Positions 45,410-54,641 of a DNA stretch of 64,000 bases are shown here, piece after piece (position 1 is the stretch's first letter; every line of letters begins with the position of its first letter). The notes under the pieces are model-generated. The model did no database searches, was not told where the DNA came from, and was given only the letters and a program-made list of their open reading frames with translations. The position numbers and the translations under genes are program-made. Source of the stretch: Roseicella sp. DB1501 (lineage in GTDB: Bacteria > Pseudomonadota > Alphaproteobacteria > Acetobacterales > Acetobacteraceae); the NCBI RefSeq assembly GCF_013112485.1, contig NZ_JABFHG010000012.1, positions 1 to 64,000 of the forward strand. The letters run 5' to 3'.

Positions 45410-46477
45410 CTAGCCGAGGTAGTGGGTGAGTGTGAGGGAACTGAGCTGGCCGATGGCGGTGTAGCTCGCCTCTAGCACGCTCTTCGTCGATTGCAGCTTG
45501 GTTATGACGGTCGCAAGGTCCACCTCCTCGATATCGGCGAGTTGCGCCTTCAGGGTGTCGGTGACGGTCGAGTGCCGCTCCTTCACCGCCTGCAGCCGCG
45601 TCTCGGTCTGACCGAGCGCGCCCTGCTCGTCGGCGAGGGCGTTCTCGGCGCTCTTCAGCCCCTGCCGGATGGTCTCGGCGAAGGCCCGGAAATCGCTGGC
45701 CGAGCCCGCCTGCGCGGGCGTCAGCGCCGCGAGGCTGGCGAGGCCGCGCAGCAGGTCGCGCGCCCAGGAGCCCGTGGTCTCCCCGGCCGAGACGGCGGCC
45801 GCGTTGCGGTTCGCCACGATGCCGTAGCCGACCGTCTGGCCGTCGCCGGTCGAGACGCTGCGCCGCGGCTCGACGGCGCCGCTCGCGGCATCCGAGAGAT
45901 AGGCGCTGAAGGGCGTGACGCCGGCGCCGTCGTCGAGCGCCGCCGCCCTGGTCGCGGCCGCGACCGTCGCGGCCGTGCCGCTGCCGAGCGTCGCCACGGC
46001 CGCGGCGATCCGCGTCGCCATGCCGCTCGTCGGCAGCGCATCCGGGTCGGGCACCGGCGGGTTGCCGAAATCCGAGCCGCCGAAGACGTATTCGCCGCCG
46101 CTCTTCGTGTTCAGCAGCTGCCCCACCTCGACCATCGCCGCCCTGGCGCGCGAGGCGATGAGGGAAAGCGAGCTGGTGTCGTCGGGGTTGAGCGATACCG
46201 CGAGCTTGTCGGTGAACTCGCTGGCGATGTCGGTCAGCCGCTGCAGCGCCGTCTGCGTCACCGAGGTGCGGGTGAGCGCCTCGCCGACCGCAGCGCCATA
46301 GGTGTCGCGCCGGGCGATCTCGGCGCGCAGCGTCAGCGCCTGCGGCAGCTGCGCGCCGAGATCGCCGATGCTGTCGGTCTTGCGGCCGCTCGCCTGCTGC
46401 CGCGTCAGGGTCTCGACGCGCAGCCGCAGCGCGGCCGTATTGGCCTCCATGCGGGCGAGCAGGCTGACCGAGGTCAT
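45410..46477 (-). CDS. flgL: Flagellar hook-associated protein 3 FlgL
   Basis: 355 aa. The flagellin-like N-terminus (LTRQQASGRKTDSIGDLGAQ, then MVEVGQLLNTKSGGEYVFGG) and C-terminus (DLATVITKLQSTKSVLEASY) flank a variable middle. It joins hook to filament. The ATG overlaps the flgK stop (ATGA), so the two are translationally coupled. Confidence 0.92.
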   Translation of the reverse strand: MTSVSLLARMEANTAALRLRVETLTRQQASGRKTDSIGDLGAQLPQALTLRAEIARRDTYGAAVGEALTRTSVTQTALQRLTDIASEFTDKLAVSLNPDDTSSLSLIASRARAAMVEVGQLLNTKSGGEYVFGGSDFGNPPVPDPDALPTSGMATRIAAAVATLGSGTAATVAAATRAAALDDGAGVTPFSAYLSDAASGAVEPRRSVSTGDGQTVGYGIVANRNAAAVSAGETTGSWARDLLRGLASLAALTPAQAGSASDFRAFAETIRQGLKSAENALADEQGALGQTETRLQAVKERHSTVTDTLKAQLADIEEVDLATVITKLQSTKSVLEASYTAIGQLSSLTLTHYLG

Positions 46478-47982
46478 CGCACCGCCCCGAGCAGCGTCTC
46501 GAAGAGCGACTGGATGGTGCTCAGCACCCTGGCATTCGCCGCATAGGCATTCTGCAGGGAGACGATATGGGCCATCTCGGTATCCGCATTCACCCCGGAT
46601 TGCTGGCTGAAGCGGTCCTCCAGCGTGCTCAGCAGGGCGCTCGGCTGTTCCTTCGCCGCCGTCGCCGCGGCGCGGTCGCCGGTCTGCGCCGCGGTCAGCC
46701 GCGTGGCATAGGCGGCGAGGGTCGTCGGGGCGGTGAAAGGTGAGGCGAGGGTGCCATCGGGCCCGAGCCCGCTGGTCGAGAGGCCGGGCCAGGCCTGGCC
46801 GTCCTGCGCCTCGGCGCCGAAGCTGTGGTTCAGCACACGGTCGATCAGCGTGGTGAAGCCGGCCGGCCCGTCCGCGGCATTCGGCGTGAAGGCGCTGGCC
46901 CCGGTGGCGCTGCCGGCCACGGCATGGGTGCCGTCGCGCAGCAGGGACGGGTCGGCGGCGACGGCGGGGTTGATCCGGATGCGCCCGGCGAAGCCGATCT
47001 GCGTGCTGCCGGCATAGGCCTGCGACGCATCCGGCACGCTGCTGCCGTCGCGGTCGGTGAAGAGCCGCAGCCCCTCGCTCTCGAGCCGCGAGGCGAGGCC
47101 GGTGGCGAGGATGTCGGCCTCGGCCTGGTAGCGGGGCAGGGTGGTGTCGCGCAGCGTGATCGCCTCGCCGATCCGTCCGCCGCTGAGCTGGGCGGTGACG
47201 TCGAGGCCGTTCAGCGTAACGCCGGGCAGGGTGGCGGCGCCGCTGCCGGGCTGCACCGCGGCCTCGGCGACGGCGAGCTGGTCGTGCTCGGCATCGAGGG
47301 GCAGCACGACGCCGCCCCTGGCGACGAGCAGCACCTCGCCGTCGCTCCGCTTCACCGCCTGCACGCCGAGGCTCTCGGCGAGGCTGGCGATGGCGGCGTC
47401 GCGCTGGTCCTCGAGCGTGGCGGTGTCGCCGACGTCGTTCCTGATCTGCAGGGTCAGGCCGGCCACCTGGCGCAGCGCGGCATTGGCCGCCTTCACCTCG
47501 GAGACGAGCGTGTCCTGCGCCTGCTGCCGCGCCGTCCCGATGGCCTGGGAGACGCCGTTCAGCCGCTCCGCCATCGTCGTCGCCGCCGCCAGCACCGATC
47601 GCTGCGCCCCGGCATCGGCCGGGGCGTCGCGCAGGGCGAGGAAGGCGTTCTGCAGGTCCGAGAGGCCGTCGGCGAGGGTCTGGCCGCTGTCGCCATGCGC
47701 ATCCTCGATGCCGGTGAGCAGGCTCTCGCGCAGCGTCGCCGCGGCGGTGCTGGCGCGGCTGGCATCGAGCTGCGCCAGCAGCGCGGTGTCGACGGCCCGC
47801 TGCGCCTCGCTGGTCCGCAGGCCGGCCGGGCTGTCGCCGCTGGTGAGCGCGCGCTGCGTGACCGACTTGCGGGTGTAGCCTTCGGTATCGGCATTGGCGA
47901 CGTTCTGCGAGGCCTGCGCGATATTGCGTTGGACCGCGGCGAGACCGCTGCTGGCGATGCGGAGGGCGGCGTCGAGGCTCAT
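46474..47982 (-). CDS. flgK: Flagellar hook-associated protein 1 FlgK
   Basis: 502 aa. The N-terminus (ALRIASSGLAAVQRNIAQAS, NVANADTEGYTRK) is the conserved rod/hook-family segment, and the C-terminus (AHIVSLQNAYAANARVLSTI) is the FlgK/FlgE coiled-coil partner. First hook-filament junction protein. The gap to flgE is 22 bp, so they form one operon. Confidence 0.94.
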   Translation of the reverse strand: MSLDAALRIASSGLAAVQRNIAQASQNVANADTEGYTRKSVTQRALTSGDSPAGLRTSEAQRAVDTALLAQLDASRASTAAATLRESLLTGIEDAHGDSGQTLADGLSDLQNAFLALRDAPADAGAQRSVLAAATTMAERLNGVSQAIGTARQQAQDTLVSEVKAANAALRQVAGLTLQIRNDVGDTATLEDQRDAAIASLAESLGVQAVKRSDGEVLLVARGGVVLPLDAEHDQLAVAEAAVQPGSGAATLPGVTLNGLDVTAQLSGGRIGEAITLRDTTLPRYQAEADILATGLASRLESEGLRLFTDRDGSSVPDASQAYAGSTQIGFAGRIRINPAVAADPSLLRDGTHAVAGSATGASAFTPNAADGPAGFTTLIDRVLNHSFGAEAQDGQAWPGLSTSGLGPDGTLASPFTAPTTLAAYATRLTAAQTGDRAAATAAKEQPSALLSTLEDRFSQQSGVNADTEMAHIVSLQNAYAANARVLSTIQSLFETLLGAVR

Positions 47983-48004
47983 GGCGGGTCAGCCCGGCGC
48001 CGGC

Positions 48005-49315
48005 TCAGCGGCGCATGTTGATCGTGTCCTGCAGCATCTCGTCGCTGGTGGTCACGACCTTGGTGTTGGCGGAATAGGCGCGCTGGGCGACGATGAGCTT
48101 GGTGAATTCCGAGGCGATGTCGACATTCGAGCTCTCGACCGAGCCGGTGACGAGCTTGCCGACGCCGTTCGAGGCGATGTCGGTCACCCGCGCCTCGCCG
48201 CTCTCGGGCGTGCGCATGAAGGCTTGGCCGTCGAGCCGCTGCAGCTTGTCCGGATCGCTGAAGGCGACGAGCGGGATGCGGGCGATGACGCGGCTCTGGC
48301 CGTTGTCGTAATTCACCGTGACGTCGCCGTTGTCGCCGATGCTGAGGCCGGAATAGGCGCCGAGCGGCACGCCGTTCTGCGCGTTGTTGCGCACCTCCAC
48401 CTCGGAGGTGCTGTTGGCGTATTGCGTCAGCCCCTGGGCGACGTTGAACTGGCCGAGGTTGAGCGTCACGCTCTGGGCGCCCTGGCCGAAATCGGCGCTG
48501 AAGGTGATGGCGGCTGGATCGCCGGTCGCGGTCGAGCCGGGCAGGGTGACCGAGCCGGTGGCGCCGCTCATCCTGCTCAGCGTGCCGGCCGGGATGCTGC
48601 CGGTGTTGCTGCTGTTGAAGCCGAGGGCGACGGTCCCGAGCGTGGTCGAGGGCGTCGCGTCCGGCGCGTTGATCGAGAGCGTCCAGGCATTCTCCGCCGT
48701 CTTGGTGAAGGTGAGGTTCACCGTGTGCAGGTTGCCGAGCGCGTCGTAGATCTTCGACTGGATCACCGGGGTGGTGGTGGCGGCCGGCGGCAGGTTGGCG
48801 CCGATGTCGATCTCGGAGGTGGCGACGGGGTTGAAGACCTGCTGGTTGGTGCGGATCGGTGCCAGCACCGTCCGGTCCGGATTGCCGGCGCCGTCGGCCG
48901 GCCAGCCCTGCAGGTAGTAGCCGGAGCTGTTCACCAGGTAGCCGTTCTTGTCGACGCTGACATCGCCGGCGCGGGTGAAGAACTGCCGCTCGTCGAAGAC
49001 CGACGTGCCGTTCTGCGCGCCCTTGGCCATGGCGACACTGAAATAGCCCTGGCCGCTGATGGCGAGGGAGAGCGGCGCGCCGTCCACCTGCTGGATCGTG
49101 CCCTGCACCGAGTTGGTGTAGTCCGGCCGCGCGACGACGGCGCCAGGCGCATTCATCTCCGCGTTGGACTGGGTGACGTAGGATTCGAAGCTGGTGTCGA
49201 CGCGCTTGTAGCCGACGGTCTGGCTGTTCGCGACATTGTCCGAGATGTCGCCGAGCGCGCGGCTCTGCGCGGTGAGGCCGCTGATGGCGGCGGTGAGCGA
49301 GCCGAACAGGGACAT
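48005..49315 (-). CDS. flgE: Flagellar hook protein FlgE
   Basis: 436 aa. The start SLFGSLTAAISGLTAQSRAL, then DNVANSQTVGYKR, and the end LIVAQRAYSANTKVVTTSDE are the conserved FlgE termini, with the D1 and D2 regions between (for example VDKNGYLVNSSGYYLQGW). It polymerises into the hook. Just upstream is a near-consensus sigma-54 promoter at 49361-49376, fitting hook-stage control as in other alphaproteobacteria. Confidence 0.96.
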   Translation of the reverse strand: MSLFGSLTAAISGLTAQSRALGDISDNVANSQTVGYKRVDTSFESYVTQSNAEMNAPGAVVARPDYTNSVQGTIQQVDGAPLSLAISGQGYFSVAMAKGAQNGTSVFDERQFFTRAGDVSVDKNGYLVNSSGYYLQGWPADGAGNPDRTVLAPIRTNQQVFNPVATSEIDIGANLPPAATTTPVIQSKIYDALGNLHTVNLTFTKTAENAWTLSINAPDATPSTTLGTVALGFNSSNTGSIPAGTLSRMSGATGSVTLPGSTATGDPAAITFSADFGQGAQSVTLNLGQFNVAQGLTQYANSTSEVEVRNNAQNGVPLGAYSGLSIGDNGDVTVNYDNGQSRVIARIPLVAFSDPDKLQRLDGQAFMRTPESGEARVTDIASNGVGKLVTGSVESSNVDIASEFTKLIVAQRAYSANTKVVTTSDEMLQDTINMRR

Positions 49316-49360
49316 GCGGTAGGCTCCGACGGGCAGGACGTGATCTCTGCCGGCCCGGTT

Positions 49361-49376
49361 GCAGCCACCGTGCCAG
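49361..49376 (-). promoter_or_regulatory. Sigma-54 promoter upstream of flgE
   Basis: On the minus strand the site reads TGGCACGGTGGCTGCA, agreeing with the consensus TGGCACG-N4-TTGCW at every fixed base but one (T to C). The GG and GC dinucleotides have the required spacing. It would start transcription about 34 nt before the flgE ATG. Confidence 0.7.
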
Positions 49377-49508
49377 CCCGGAAGGCAGGCTTTGCGGCCG
49401 GGCCTGCCGGGCAGCCGGCAGGGCTTGCCGGCTAGGCGGCAGGGCGTGCCGCATCGGGCATGGCCGGGCCGGCTTGGCGGGTGGAACGGGTTTCGCAGAG
49501 GGCCGGGC

Positions 49509-51029
49509 ATGGATGCCGCCCTGCCATCGCCCCTCCCATCCGTCGCCGCGCCCCGGCCCGCGCAGGACCCGCTCGCCGCCCGGCCGGCCGCCATCGCCAA
49601 TGGCGGCTTCGCCGATGCCCTGGCCCGCCTCGCCGGGGCGGCCGGGCCGGGCCTCGCCGTCGAGGTCCCGGCGGCCGGGGACGCGGCGGAGGACGGCGCG
49701 ACGCCCGCCGATCCCGCCGCCGATCTGGCACCGGGGCAGCCGGCGCCGCCCGTCATCGAGCTGCCGCCCGTCCTGCCAGGGCTGCCCGGCTTCGCGGCGC
49801 AGAACACTGGCGAAGGAGCCCCCACCGCGCCCGCTGCCGGCGACCGCAGCGGCGGCGCCCTGCCATCTCCGACGCCGCTCGTCGGCACGGCAGCGATGCG
49901 CGGCCAGCCCGCGGCGCCGGCGATGCCGGTGACGGGGCGTGTCGCCACGGAACCGGGGCCGCCCGACGCCGCCGCGGCGACCGCTCAGCCGCCGGACGCG
50001 GGCGCGGATCGCCCGGCGCAGGCCGGGGCGATGCGGCCGGCGGCGCAGGGCCCGCCGGCCGCCGGCGGCGCGGCCCCAGCACCGGCACTGACGGGCCAGC
50101 CGGCGGCGGTGCCCGCATCGCCCGCGCAGCCGTCCGACCCGGCGGCGATCCCGCCGGCGCCGACGCCCTCGCCAGGCGCCGGGCCGGCCCCTCTGCCCGC
50201 CAGCGGCGCCACCACCCCGGCGCCGAAGGGCGGCGTGGAGCGCCTCGGCGCCGGGCAGGCGGCCCCCTCGGCCAGGGCGGGGCGCGGGGTACCGACCGGC
50301 GAGGCGCCAGCGGAGAGCCCTGCGAAGACCCAAGCCGAAAGCCGCGCCGAGAACCGGCCGCCGGGGCCATCGCCCGTCCTGGCCGCCGAGGCGCCGGTCC
50401 CGCTGCATCCCGTGGCGGAGAGGGTGGACTCCCAGGGCGGCCAGGTCGGGGCCACGCCGCATCCCGATGCCATCCCAGCCGAGTCCCAACCCGTCCCGTC
50501 CGGCGATGCCGCCCCGGCAGGTCAGGCACCGGCGGCCGCGCCATCCGCCGGACCGGCCGGGGCCAGCCTGGCCGCCGCGCCGCCTGCGCCGCGCCCCGCC
50601 ATGCCGCCGGCCCGGCAGCTCGCCCCGGTCGCCGTCGCCCTCGCCCTCGGCCCGGGCGCCGCGCCGAGCCTAACCGTCGCCCTCGATCCCGAGGCGCTCG
50701 GGCGCGTCGAGATCCGCGTCACCCGCGAGGCGGGCAGCGAGGCCGCCGCCATCCAGGTGGTGGCGGAGCGGCCGGAAACCCTCGCCCTGTTGCAGCGGGA
50801 CGCACGCGAGCTCGACCGCGCCCTCGGCCAGGCCGGCATCGCGGTCGCCGAGGGCGGCATGCGCTTCGACCTCGCCGGCGGCGATGCCTCCCTGCAGGGC
50901 CGGGGGGAGGAGCGCCGTCCGCCTGCCGGCCGGCCGCAGGGCGCCGCCGATGGCGCCCTCGCCGCGGCATCCGGCCCCGACGCGGCGAGCCGCAGCCTCT
51001 CCCTCACCCTTCTCGACATCGCCGTCTGA
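49509..51029 (+). CDS. fliK: Flagellar hook-length control protein FliK
   Basis: 506 aa. A long Ala/Pro-rich linker with no fold precedes the conserved C-terminal domain (PSLTVALDPEALGRVEIRV, EAAAIQVVAERPETLALL, LGQAGIAVAEGGMRFDLAGG), which switches export specificity at FlhB. The ATG at 49509 is one of several in-frame options; the upstream frame is antisense to non-coding DNA. It is divergent from flgE. Confidence 0.88.
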   Translation: MDAALPSPLPSVAAPRPAQDPLAARPAAIANGGFADALARLAGAAGPGLAVEVPAAGDAAEDGATPADPAADLAPGQPAPPVIELPPVLPGLPGFAAQNTGEGAPTAPAAGDRSGGALPSPTPLVGTAAMRGQPAAPAMPVTGRVATEPGPPDAAAATAQPPDAGADRPAQAGAMRPAAQGPPAAGGAAPAPALTGQPAAVPASPAQPSDPAAIPPAPTPSPGAGPAPLPASGATTPAPKGGVERLGAGQAAPSARAGRGVPTGEAPAESPAKTQAESRAENRPPGPSPVLAAEAPVPLHPVAERVDSQGGQVGATPHPDAIPAESQPVPSGDAAPAGQAPAAAPSAGPAGASLAAAPPAPRPAMPPARQLAPVAVALALGPGAAPSLTVALDPEALGRVEIRVTREAGSEAAAIQVVAERPETLALLQRDARELDRALGQAGIAVAEGGMRFDLAGGDASLQGRGEERRPPAGRPQGAADGALAAASGPDAASRSLSLTLLDIAV

Positions 51030-51043
51030 CAGAGGAGCCAGCC

Positions 51044-51715
51044 ATGACCAGCGCCATCCCCGGCACCACCACCGGCCAGTCCGCCGCCAGCAGCTCGGCC
51101 AGCAGCGCCGCCAGCCGCTTCGGGGAGAATTTCGACACCTTCCTGACCTTGCTGACGACGCAGCTCAAGAACCAGGACCCGACCAAGGCCATGGACACGA
51201 CCGAGATGACGAACCAGCTCGTGCAATTCGCCGCGGTCGAGCAGCAGATCAGCATGAACGGCAACCTCGAGAAGCTGATCTCCCTGCAGCAGGCGGCGCA
51301 GCTCACCGCCGCGGCGCCGCTCATGGGCAAGGAGGTCGAGGTCGAGAGCAACCAGATCGCGCTGCAGGACGGGGTGGGCCGGCTGCGCCTGCCGGCCGCC
51401 GGCGCGGCGACGGCGGCGACCATCACCGTCTCGGATGCCAGCGGCAGGACGCTGCGGACGGCGGATGTGACGCTCGGCAGCGGCGAGACCGAGTGGCAAT
51501 GGGATGGCCGCGACGCCAATGGCACCAGGCTCGCGGACGGCGCCTATGCCTATGCCGTGACCGGGCGCGACGAGACCGGCGCGGCGCAGGGCGTCACCGC
51601 CACCGTGCTCGCCCGGGCGACGGCCGCCGAGCGGCAATCGGATGGCGACCTGAAGCTGGTGCTCGGCGGCGTCGTCGTCGGCTTCGACGCGGTGCGCAGC
51701 ATCGAGGGCGAATGA
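51044..51715 (+). CDS. flgD: Flagellar hook assembly scaffold FlgD
   Basis: 223 aa. The N-terminus FDTFLTLLTTQLKNQDPTKA and EMTNQLVQFAAVEQQISMNG are hallmark FlgD sequences; a FlgD Ig/Tudor-like domain (EWQWDGRDANGTRLADGAYA) follows. It caps the growing hook. AGAGGAGCC precedes the ATG, and it lies 14 bp after fliK, so the two are cotranscribed. Confidence 0.94.
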   Translation: MTSAIPGTTTGQSAASSSASSAASRFGENFDTFLTLLTTQLKNQDPTKAMDTTEMTNQLVQFAAVEQQISMNGNLEKLISLQQAAQLTAAAPLMGKEVEVESNQIALQDGVGRLRLPAAGAATAATITVSDASGRTLRTADVTLGSGETEWQWDGRDANGTRLADGAYAYAVTGRDETGAAQGVTATVLARATAAERQSDGDLKLVLGGVVVGFDAVRSIEGE

Positions 51716-51740
51716 CGGCGGCGGGAGGCTTGGTCCTGCC

Positions 51741-52784
51741 CTACCGAAAGCCCGGCAGCGCTGGCGGGCCGCCGAGATCGGCCGCCTGCGGCAGCGCCGG
51801 GGCGGTGCCGGGCCGGCTTGCCGCGGGCGCACTCGCGGGCGGGGCGGCCAGCGGCGGCGCGTCGGAGTTGGTCGGCGGCGCCTGCAAGGCATTCGAGACC
51901 ACCGTCTTCACGCCGCCCGCCGCCTCGTTCGCCGCCACATAGGCGATGTCGCCCCAGAGCCGGTTGAGCCGCCCGGCGGGCAGCTCGTTCATCTGCACGA
52001 CGCGGCCGAGCTCCTGCCCGTCGCGCCGGCTGACGATCCACTGGATCTCCACCCGCTCGACGCCGGGCGGCCCGGCGGGCACCACGGCGACATCGGCCTG
52101 CAGCCCGTAGGCCGCGCCCTCGGCGCTGTCCTGCACGACGAAGCCCTGATGGCCGAGCTGCTCGCGCATCCGGGCGGCGAGGGAGGTGTTGCCGTCGCCC
52201 GGCGCCCCCTGCACGCCGAGCATATAGAGGCGCGGCGGGCCGGCGGTGAGGCTCTCGGGATCGGTGGATTTCCGCGCCGCCTCGATCTGCAGCAGCATCT
52301 GGGTCAGCTTCGGCGCCGCCTCGCGGGCGATGCGGTCGAAGAGCTCGGGCTTGGCCTCGGCCCATTCGCGCAGCGGCACCGCCTGCGCATCGGTCGTCGC
52401 CTGCGGCTTGCGATCGGCGTCGAGCAGCCGGAAGCGCGGCCGCACCGTGCGGCCCTGATTCTCCGCCGTCACCTCCACCAGCCAGTCGAGCGGCAGCGGC
52501 GTCGCGGTGGCGATCGCGGGCACGTCCTGCGCCTGCAGCGCCTTCGTCACCGATTCAGCGAAGTCGCTCGCCTGCTCATTGCTCAGCAGGGCCTGGGGCG
52601 GCGGCGGCACGGCAAGGCGGAGGGCGAGCGGCACGGCCAGCACCTGCGCCTGCGCGCCCGGCCGGCCGCGAAAGGGCTGCGGCAGGTCGCCGCAGGCGGC
52701 GAGCAGGCCCGGCAGGGCGAGCGCCGCGAGACCGGCGAGGAGCCCCCGCCGGCCCGCCGGCCTGGGCGCCTCAGAGGAGGACAC
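51741..52784 (-). CDS. Lipoprotein of unknown function
   Basis: 347 aa from GTG. The signal peptide ends GLAALALPGLLAACGDLPQP (lipobox LAAC). The mature part has no recognised domain, though segments such as VEVTAENQGRTVRPRFRLLD are moderately ordered and the tail is Ala/Pro-rich. It shares the minus-strand run after pgeF, overlapping a tiny frame at 52771-52839. Convergent with flgD. Confidence 0.75.
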   Translation of the reverse strand: MSSSEAPRPAGRRGLLAGLAALALPGLLAACGDLPQPFRGRPGAQAQVLAVPLALRLAVPPPPQALLSNEQASDFAESVTKALQAQDVPAIATATPLPLDWLVEVTAENQGRTVRPRFRLLDADRKPQATTDAQAVPLREWAEAKPELFDRIAREAAPKLTQMLLQIEAARKSTDPESLTAGPPRLYMLGVQGAPGDGNTSLAARMREQLGHQGFVVQDSAEGAAYGLQADVAVVPAGPPGVERVEIQWIVSRRDGQELGRVVQMNELPAGRLNRLWGDIAYVAANEAAGGVKTVVSNALQAPPTNSDAPPLAAPPASAPAASRPGTAPALPQAADLGGPPALPGFR

Positions 52785-52839
52785 AGGCCACCAGCATGGT
52801 CAGCAGGGTCAGCATCATGAACTGGATCAGATAGGGCAT
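52771..52839 (-). CDS. Possible 22-residue membrane peptide
   Basis: ATG at 52839, three bases after the pgeF stop, reads MPYLIQFMMLTLLTMLVACV-LL and ends at TGA 52771, overlapping the GTG of the next lipoprotein gene. A single hydrophobic helix coupled at both ends is suggestive of a translated leader or small membrane protein, but no family is known to me. Confidence 0.4.
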   Translation of the reverse strand: MPYLIQFMMLTLLTMLVACVLL

Positions 52840-52842
52840 GGC

Positions 52843-53628
52843 TCAGGGCGCGAGGGCGATGGCGGAGAGCTGGTGGCCGATCGGCCCGCCGCCGGCCAGC
52901 GTCCGCCGCCGGTGGCTGAAGAAGCGCGCCTCTTCGGCCAGCGTATCCACCCCCGCCGCCTCGGCCACCGCGATGCCGGCCGCGGCGAGGCGATGGGCGC
53001 AATAGCCGGCGAGGTCGAACTGCCAGCGATCCTCGCGCCGGCCAGGGGCGAGGAAGCGGGCATCCGCCGCATCCCGCGCCAGCACCGCATCATGCAGGTC
53101 GGGTCCGACCTCGTAGCTCGCCTGGCCGATGCAGGGGCCGATGGCGGCGACGACCCGCGCGCGGGCGGCGCCGAGCCGCTCCATGGCGGCGAGCGTCGCT
53201 TCCAGCACGCCGGCGACGGCGCCGCGCCAGCCGGCATGCGCCGCGCCGATCACCCCCGCCGCCGCATCGGCGAAGAGCACCGGCGCGCAATCGGCGGTGA
53301 CGATGCCGAGCCCGATGCCGGGGCGCCGGGTGACGACGGCGTCGGCCGCCGGGCCGTCGCCCTCGCGCCAGCCCGCCTCGCCGATCTCGGCGACCGCGAT
53401 GCCATGCACCTGGGTCAGCCCGTGCAGCGCCTCGCGCTCCAGGCCGAGGGCGGCGGCGGCGCGGCGGCGGTTCTCCCGCACCCGCTCGCGGTCATCCTGG
53501 CCGGAGAGCGAGCAGTTGAGCGCCGCCCAGGGCCCCTCCGAGACGCCGCCGCGGCGGGTGAAGAAGCCGTGGCGCAGGCCCGTCACCGCGCCGAGCGCGG
53601 GTGTCGTCAGATACTCGGCATCGGTCAT
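52843..53628 (-). CDS. pgeF: Peptidoglycan editing factor PgeF (multicopper-like polyphenol oxidase)
   Basis: 261 aa, the usual length. The metal-site residues lie in GLGIVTADCAPVLFAD (Cys) and GAAHAGWRGAVAGVLE (His), with the early FFTRRGGVSEGPW and GPCIGQASYEVG motifs characteristic of the YfiH/PgeF family, which hydrolyses misincorporated cell-wall precursors. The ATG overlaps the midA stop. Confidence 0.93.
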   Translation of the reverse strand: MTDAEYLTTPALGAVTGLRHGFFTRRGGVSEGPWAALNCSLSGQDDRERVRENRRRAAAALGLEREALHGLTQVHGIAVAEIGEAGWREGDGPAADAVVTRRPGIGLGIVTADCAPVLFADAAAGVIGAAHAGWRGAVAGVLEATLAAMERLGAARARVVAAIGPCIGQASYEVGPDLHDAVLARDAADARFLAPGRREDRWQFDLAGYCAHRLAAAGIAVAEAAGVDTLAEEARFFSHRRRTLAGGGPIGHQLSAIALAP

Positions 53629-54641
53629 GGGGATTCGAAGCCCGGTGGGGTGGGGAGGCGGGGATGACACAGGCAGAGGGCCTTGAACAAGCGTCCCATG
53701 CCCTCGGGGGCCAGCAGCCGCTCGGCGCCGGAGAGGATCTGCCCGGCCTGGCCGCGCCGCCCGGTCCCGGCGGCGCGGGCGAGGATGGCGGCCCGCTGCG
53801 CCAGGCCGAGGCGCTGCAGGAACAGGCCCAACGGCAGCGGCCCATGCGCTGCGGCGCCCGCCGCCCGGCCGGCGGCGGCGAGCGCCGCGAAGGGCACATG
53901 CGCGGTGACGTCGACCGTGCCCGGCGGCGCCAGCGGGTCGGCCCGGCCATGCGCCGCCATGGCCTGCAGGCTGTCGCCGAAGCCCGGCCCGGCCGGGCCG
54001 TAATCGAGGGCGAGCAGCGCCCCGCCCTGGTCGCGCAGCCGGGCGGCGAGGGCGCCGGCCAACGCCTCGCCGGCCTCGGCCCATTCGAGGACCGCGTCCT
54101 CGGGCGCCTCGGCGGGCAGGCCGGGCAGGTCCAGCGGCGCCGGCAGCTCGACGAACCGGCCCGCCGCCACATGGCGCTCCTGCCAGGTGCCGCCGCGGCG
54201 GATGAATTGCCGGATCGGCAGCGCGTCGAAGAACTCGTTGGCGATGAGGATGGCCGGGCCGGCGGGCAGCGCCGCGGTGTCGGCATGCCAGGCGGCGACC
54301 GCCTCGCCCAGCCGCTGCCGCTGCGCCTCGCGCAGCACCGGAGAGGCCTCGACCAGATGCACCCGCAGCGCCGCGCGGAAGCCCGGCAGCATGGCGGCGG
54401 CGCGCAGTGCATCCGCCATCAGCGTGCCGCGGCCGGGGCCGAGCTCGACCAGCAGCACCGGATCGGGCGCGCCCATCTGCTGCCAGGTGACCGCCGCCCA
54501 GAGGCCGAGCACCTCGCCGAAGGCCTGCGAGATCTCGGGCGCGGTGATGAAGTCGCCGCCGCGGCCGAAAGGGTCGCGGCCCGCGTAATAGGCGGCGACG
54601 GCGCGGGCCATGAAGCGGTCGAGGCGTTCGGCGGCGGTCAT
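53625..54641 (-). CDS. MidA/NDUFAF7-type SAM-dependent methyltransferase
   Basis: 338 aa. DFITAPEISQAFGEVLGLWA, then LLVELGPGRGTLMADALRAA (SAM motif), HLVEASPVLREAQR and LIANEFFDALPIRQF are the diagnostic steps of the MidA (DUF185) family, arginine methyltransferases of complex I in mitochondria. In alphaproteobacteria this gene normally sits between lgt and pgeF; here lgt is about 1.9 kb further upstream. Start chosen at 54641; the frame is open upstream to 54851 without homology. Confidence 0.92.
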   Translation of the reverse strand: MTAAERLDRFMARAVAAYYAGRDPFGRGGDFITAPEISQAFGEVLGLWAAVTWQQMGAPDPVLLVELGPGRGTLMADALRAAAMLPGFRAALRVHLVEASPVLREAQRQRLGEAVAAWHADTAALPAGPAILIANEFFDALPIRQFIRRGGTWQERHVAAGRFVELPAPLDLPGLPAEAPEDAVLEWAEAGEALAGALAARLRDQGGALLALDYGPAGPGFGDSLQAMAAHGRADPLAPPGTVDVTAHVPFAALAAAGRAAGAAAHGPLPLGLFLQRLGLAQRAAILARAAGTGRRGQAGQILSGAERLLAPEGMGRLFKALCLCHPRLPTPPGFESP

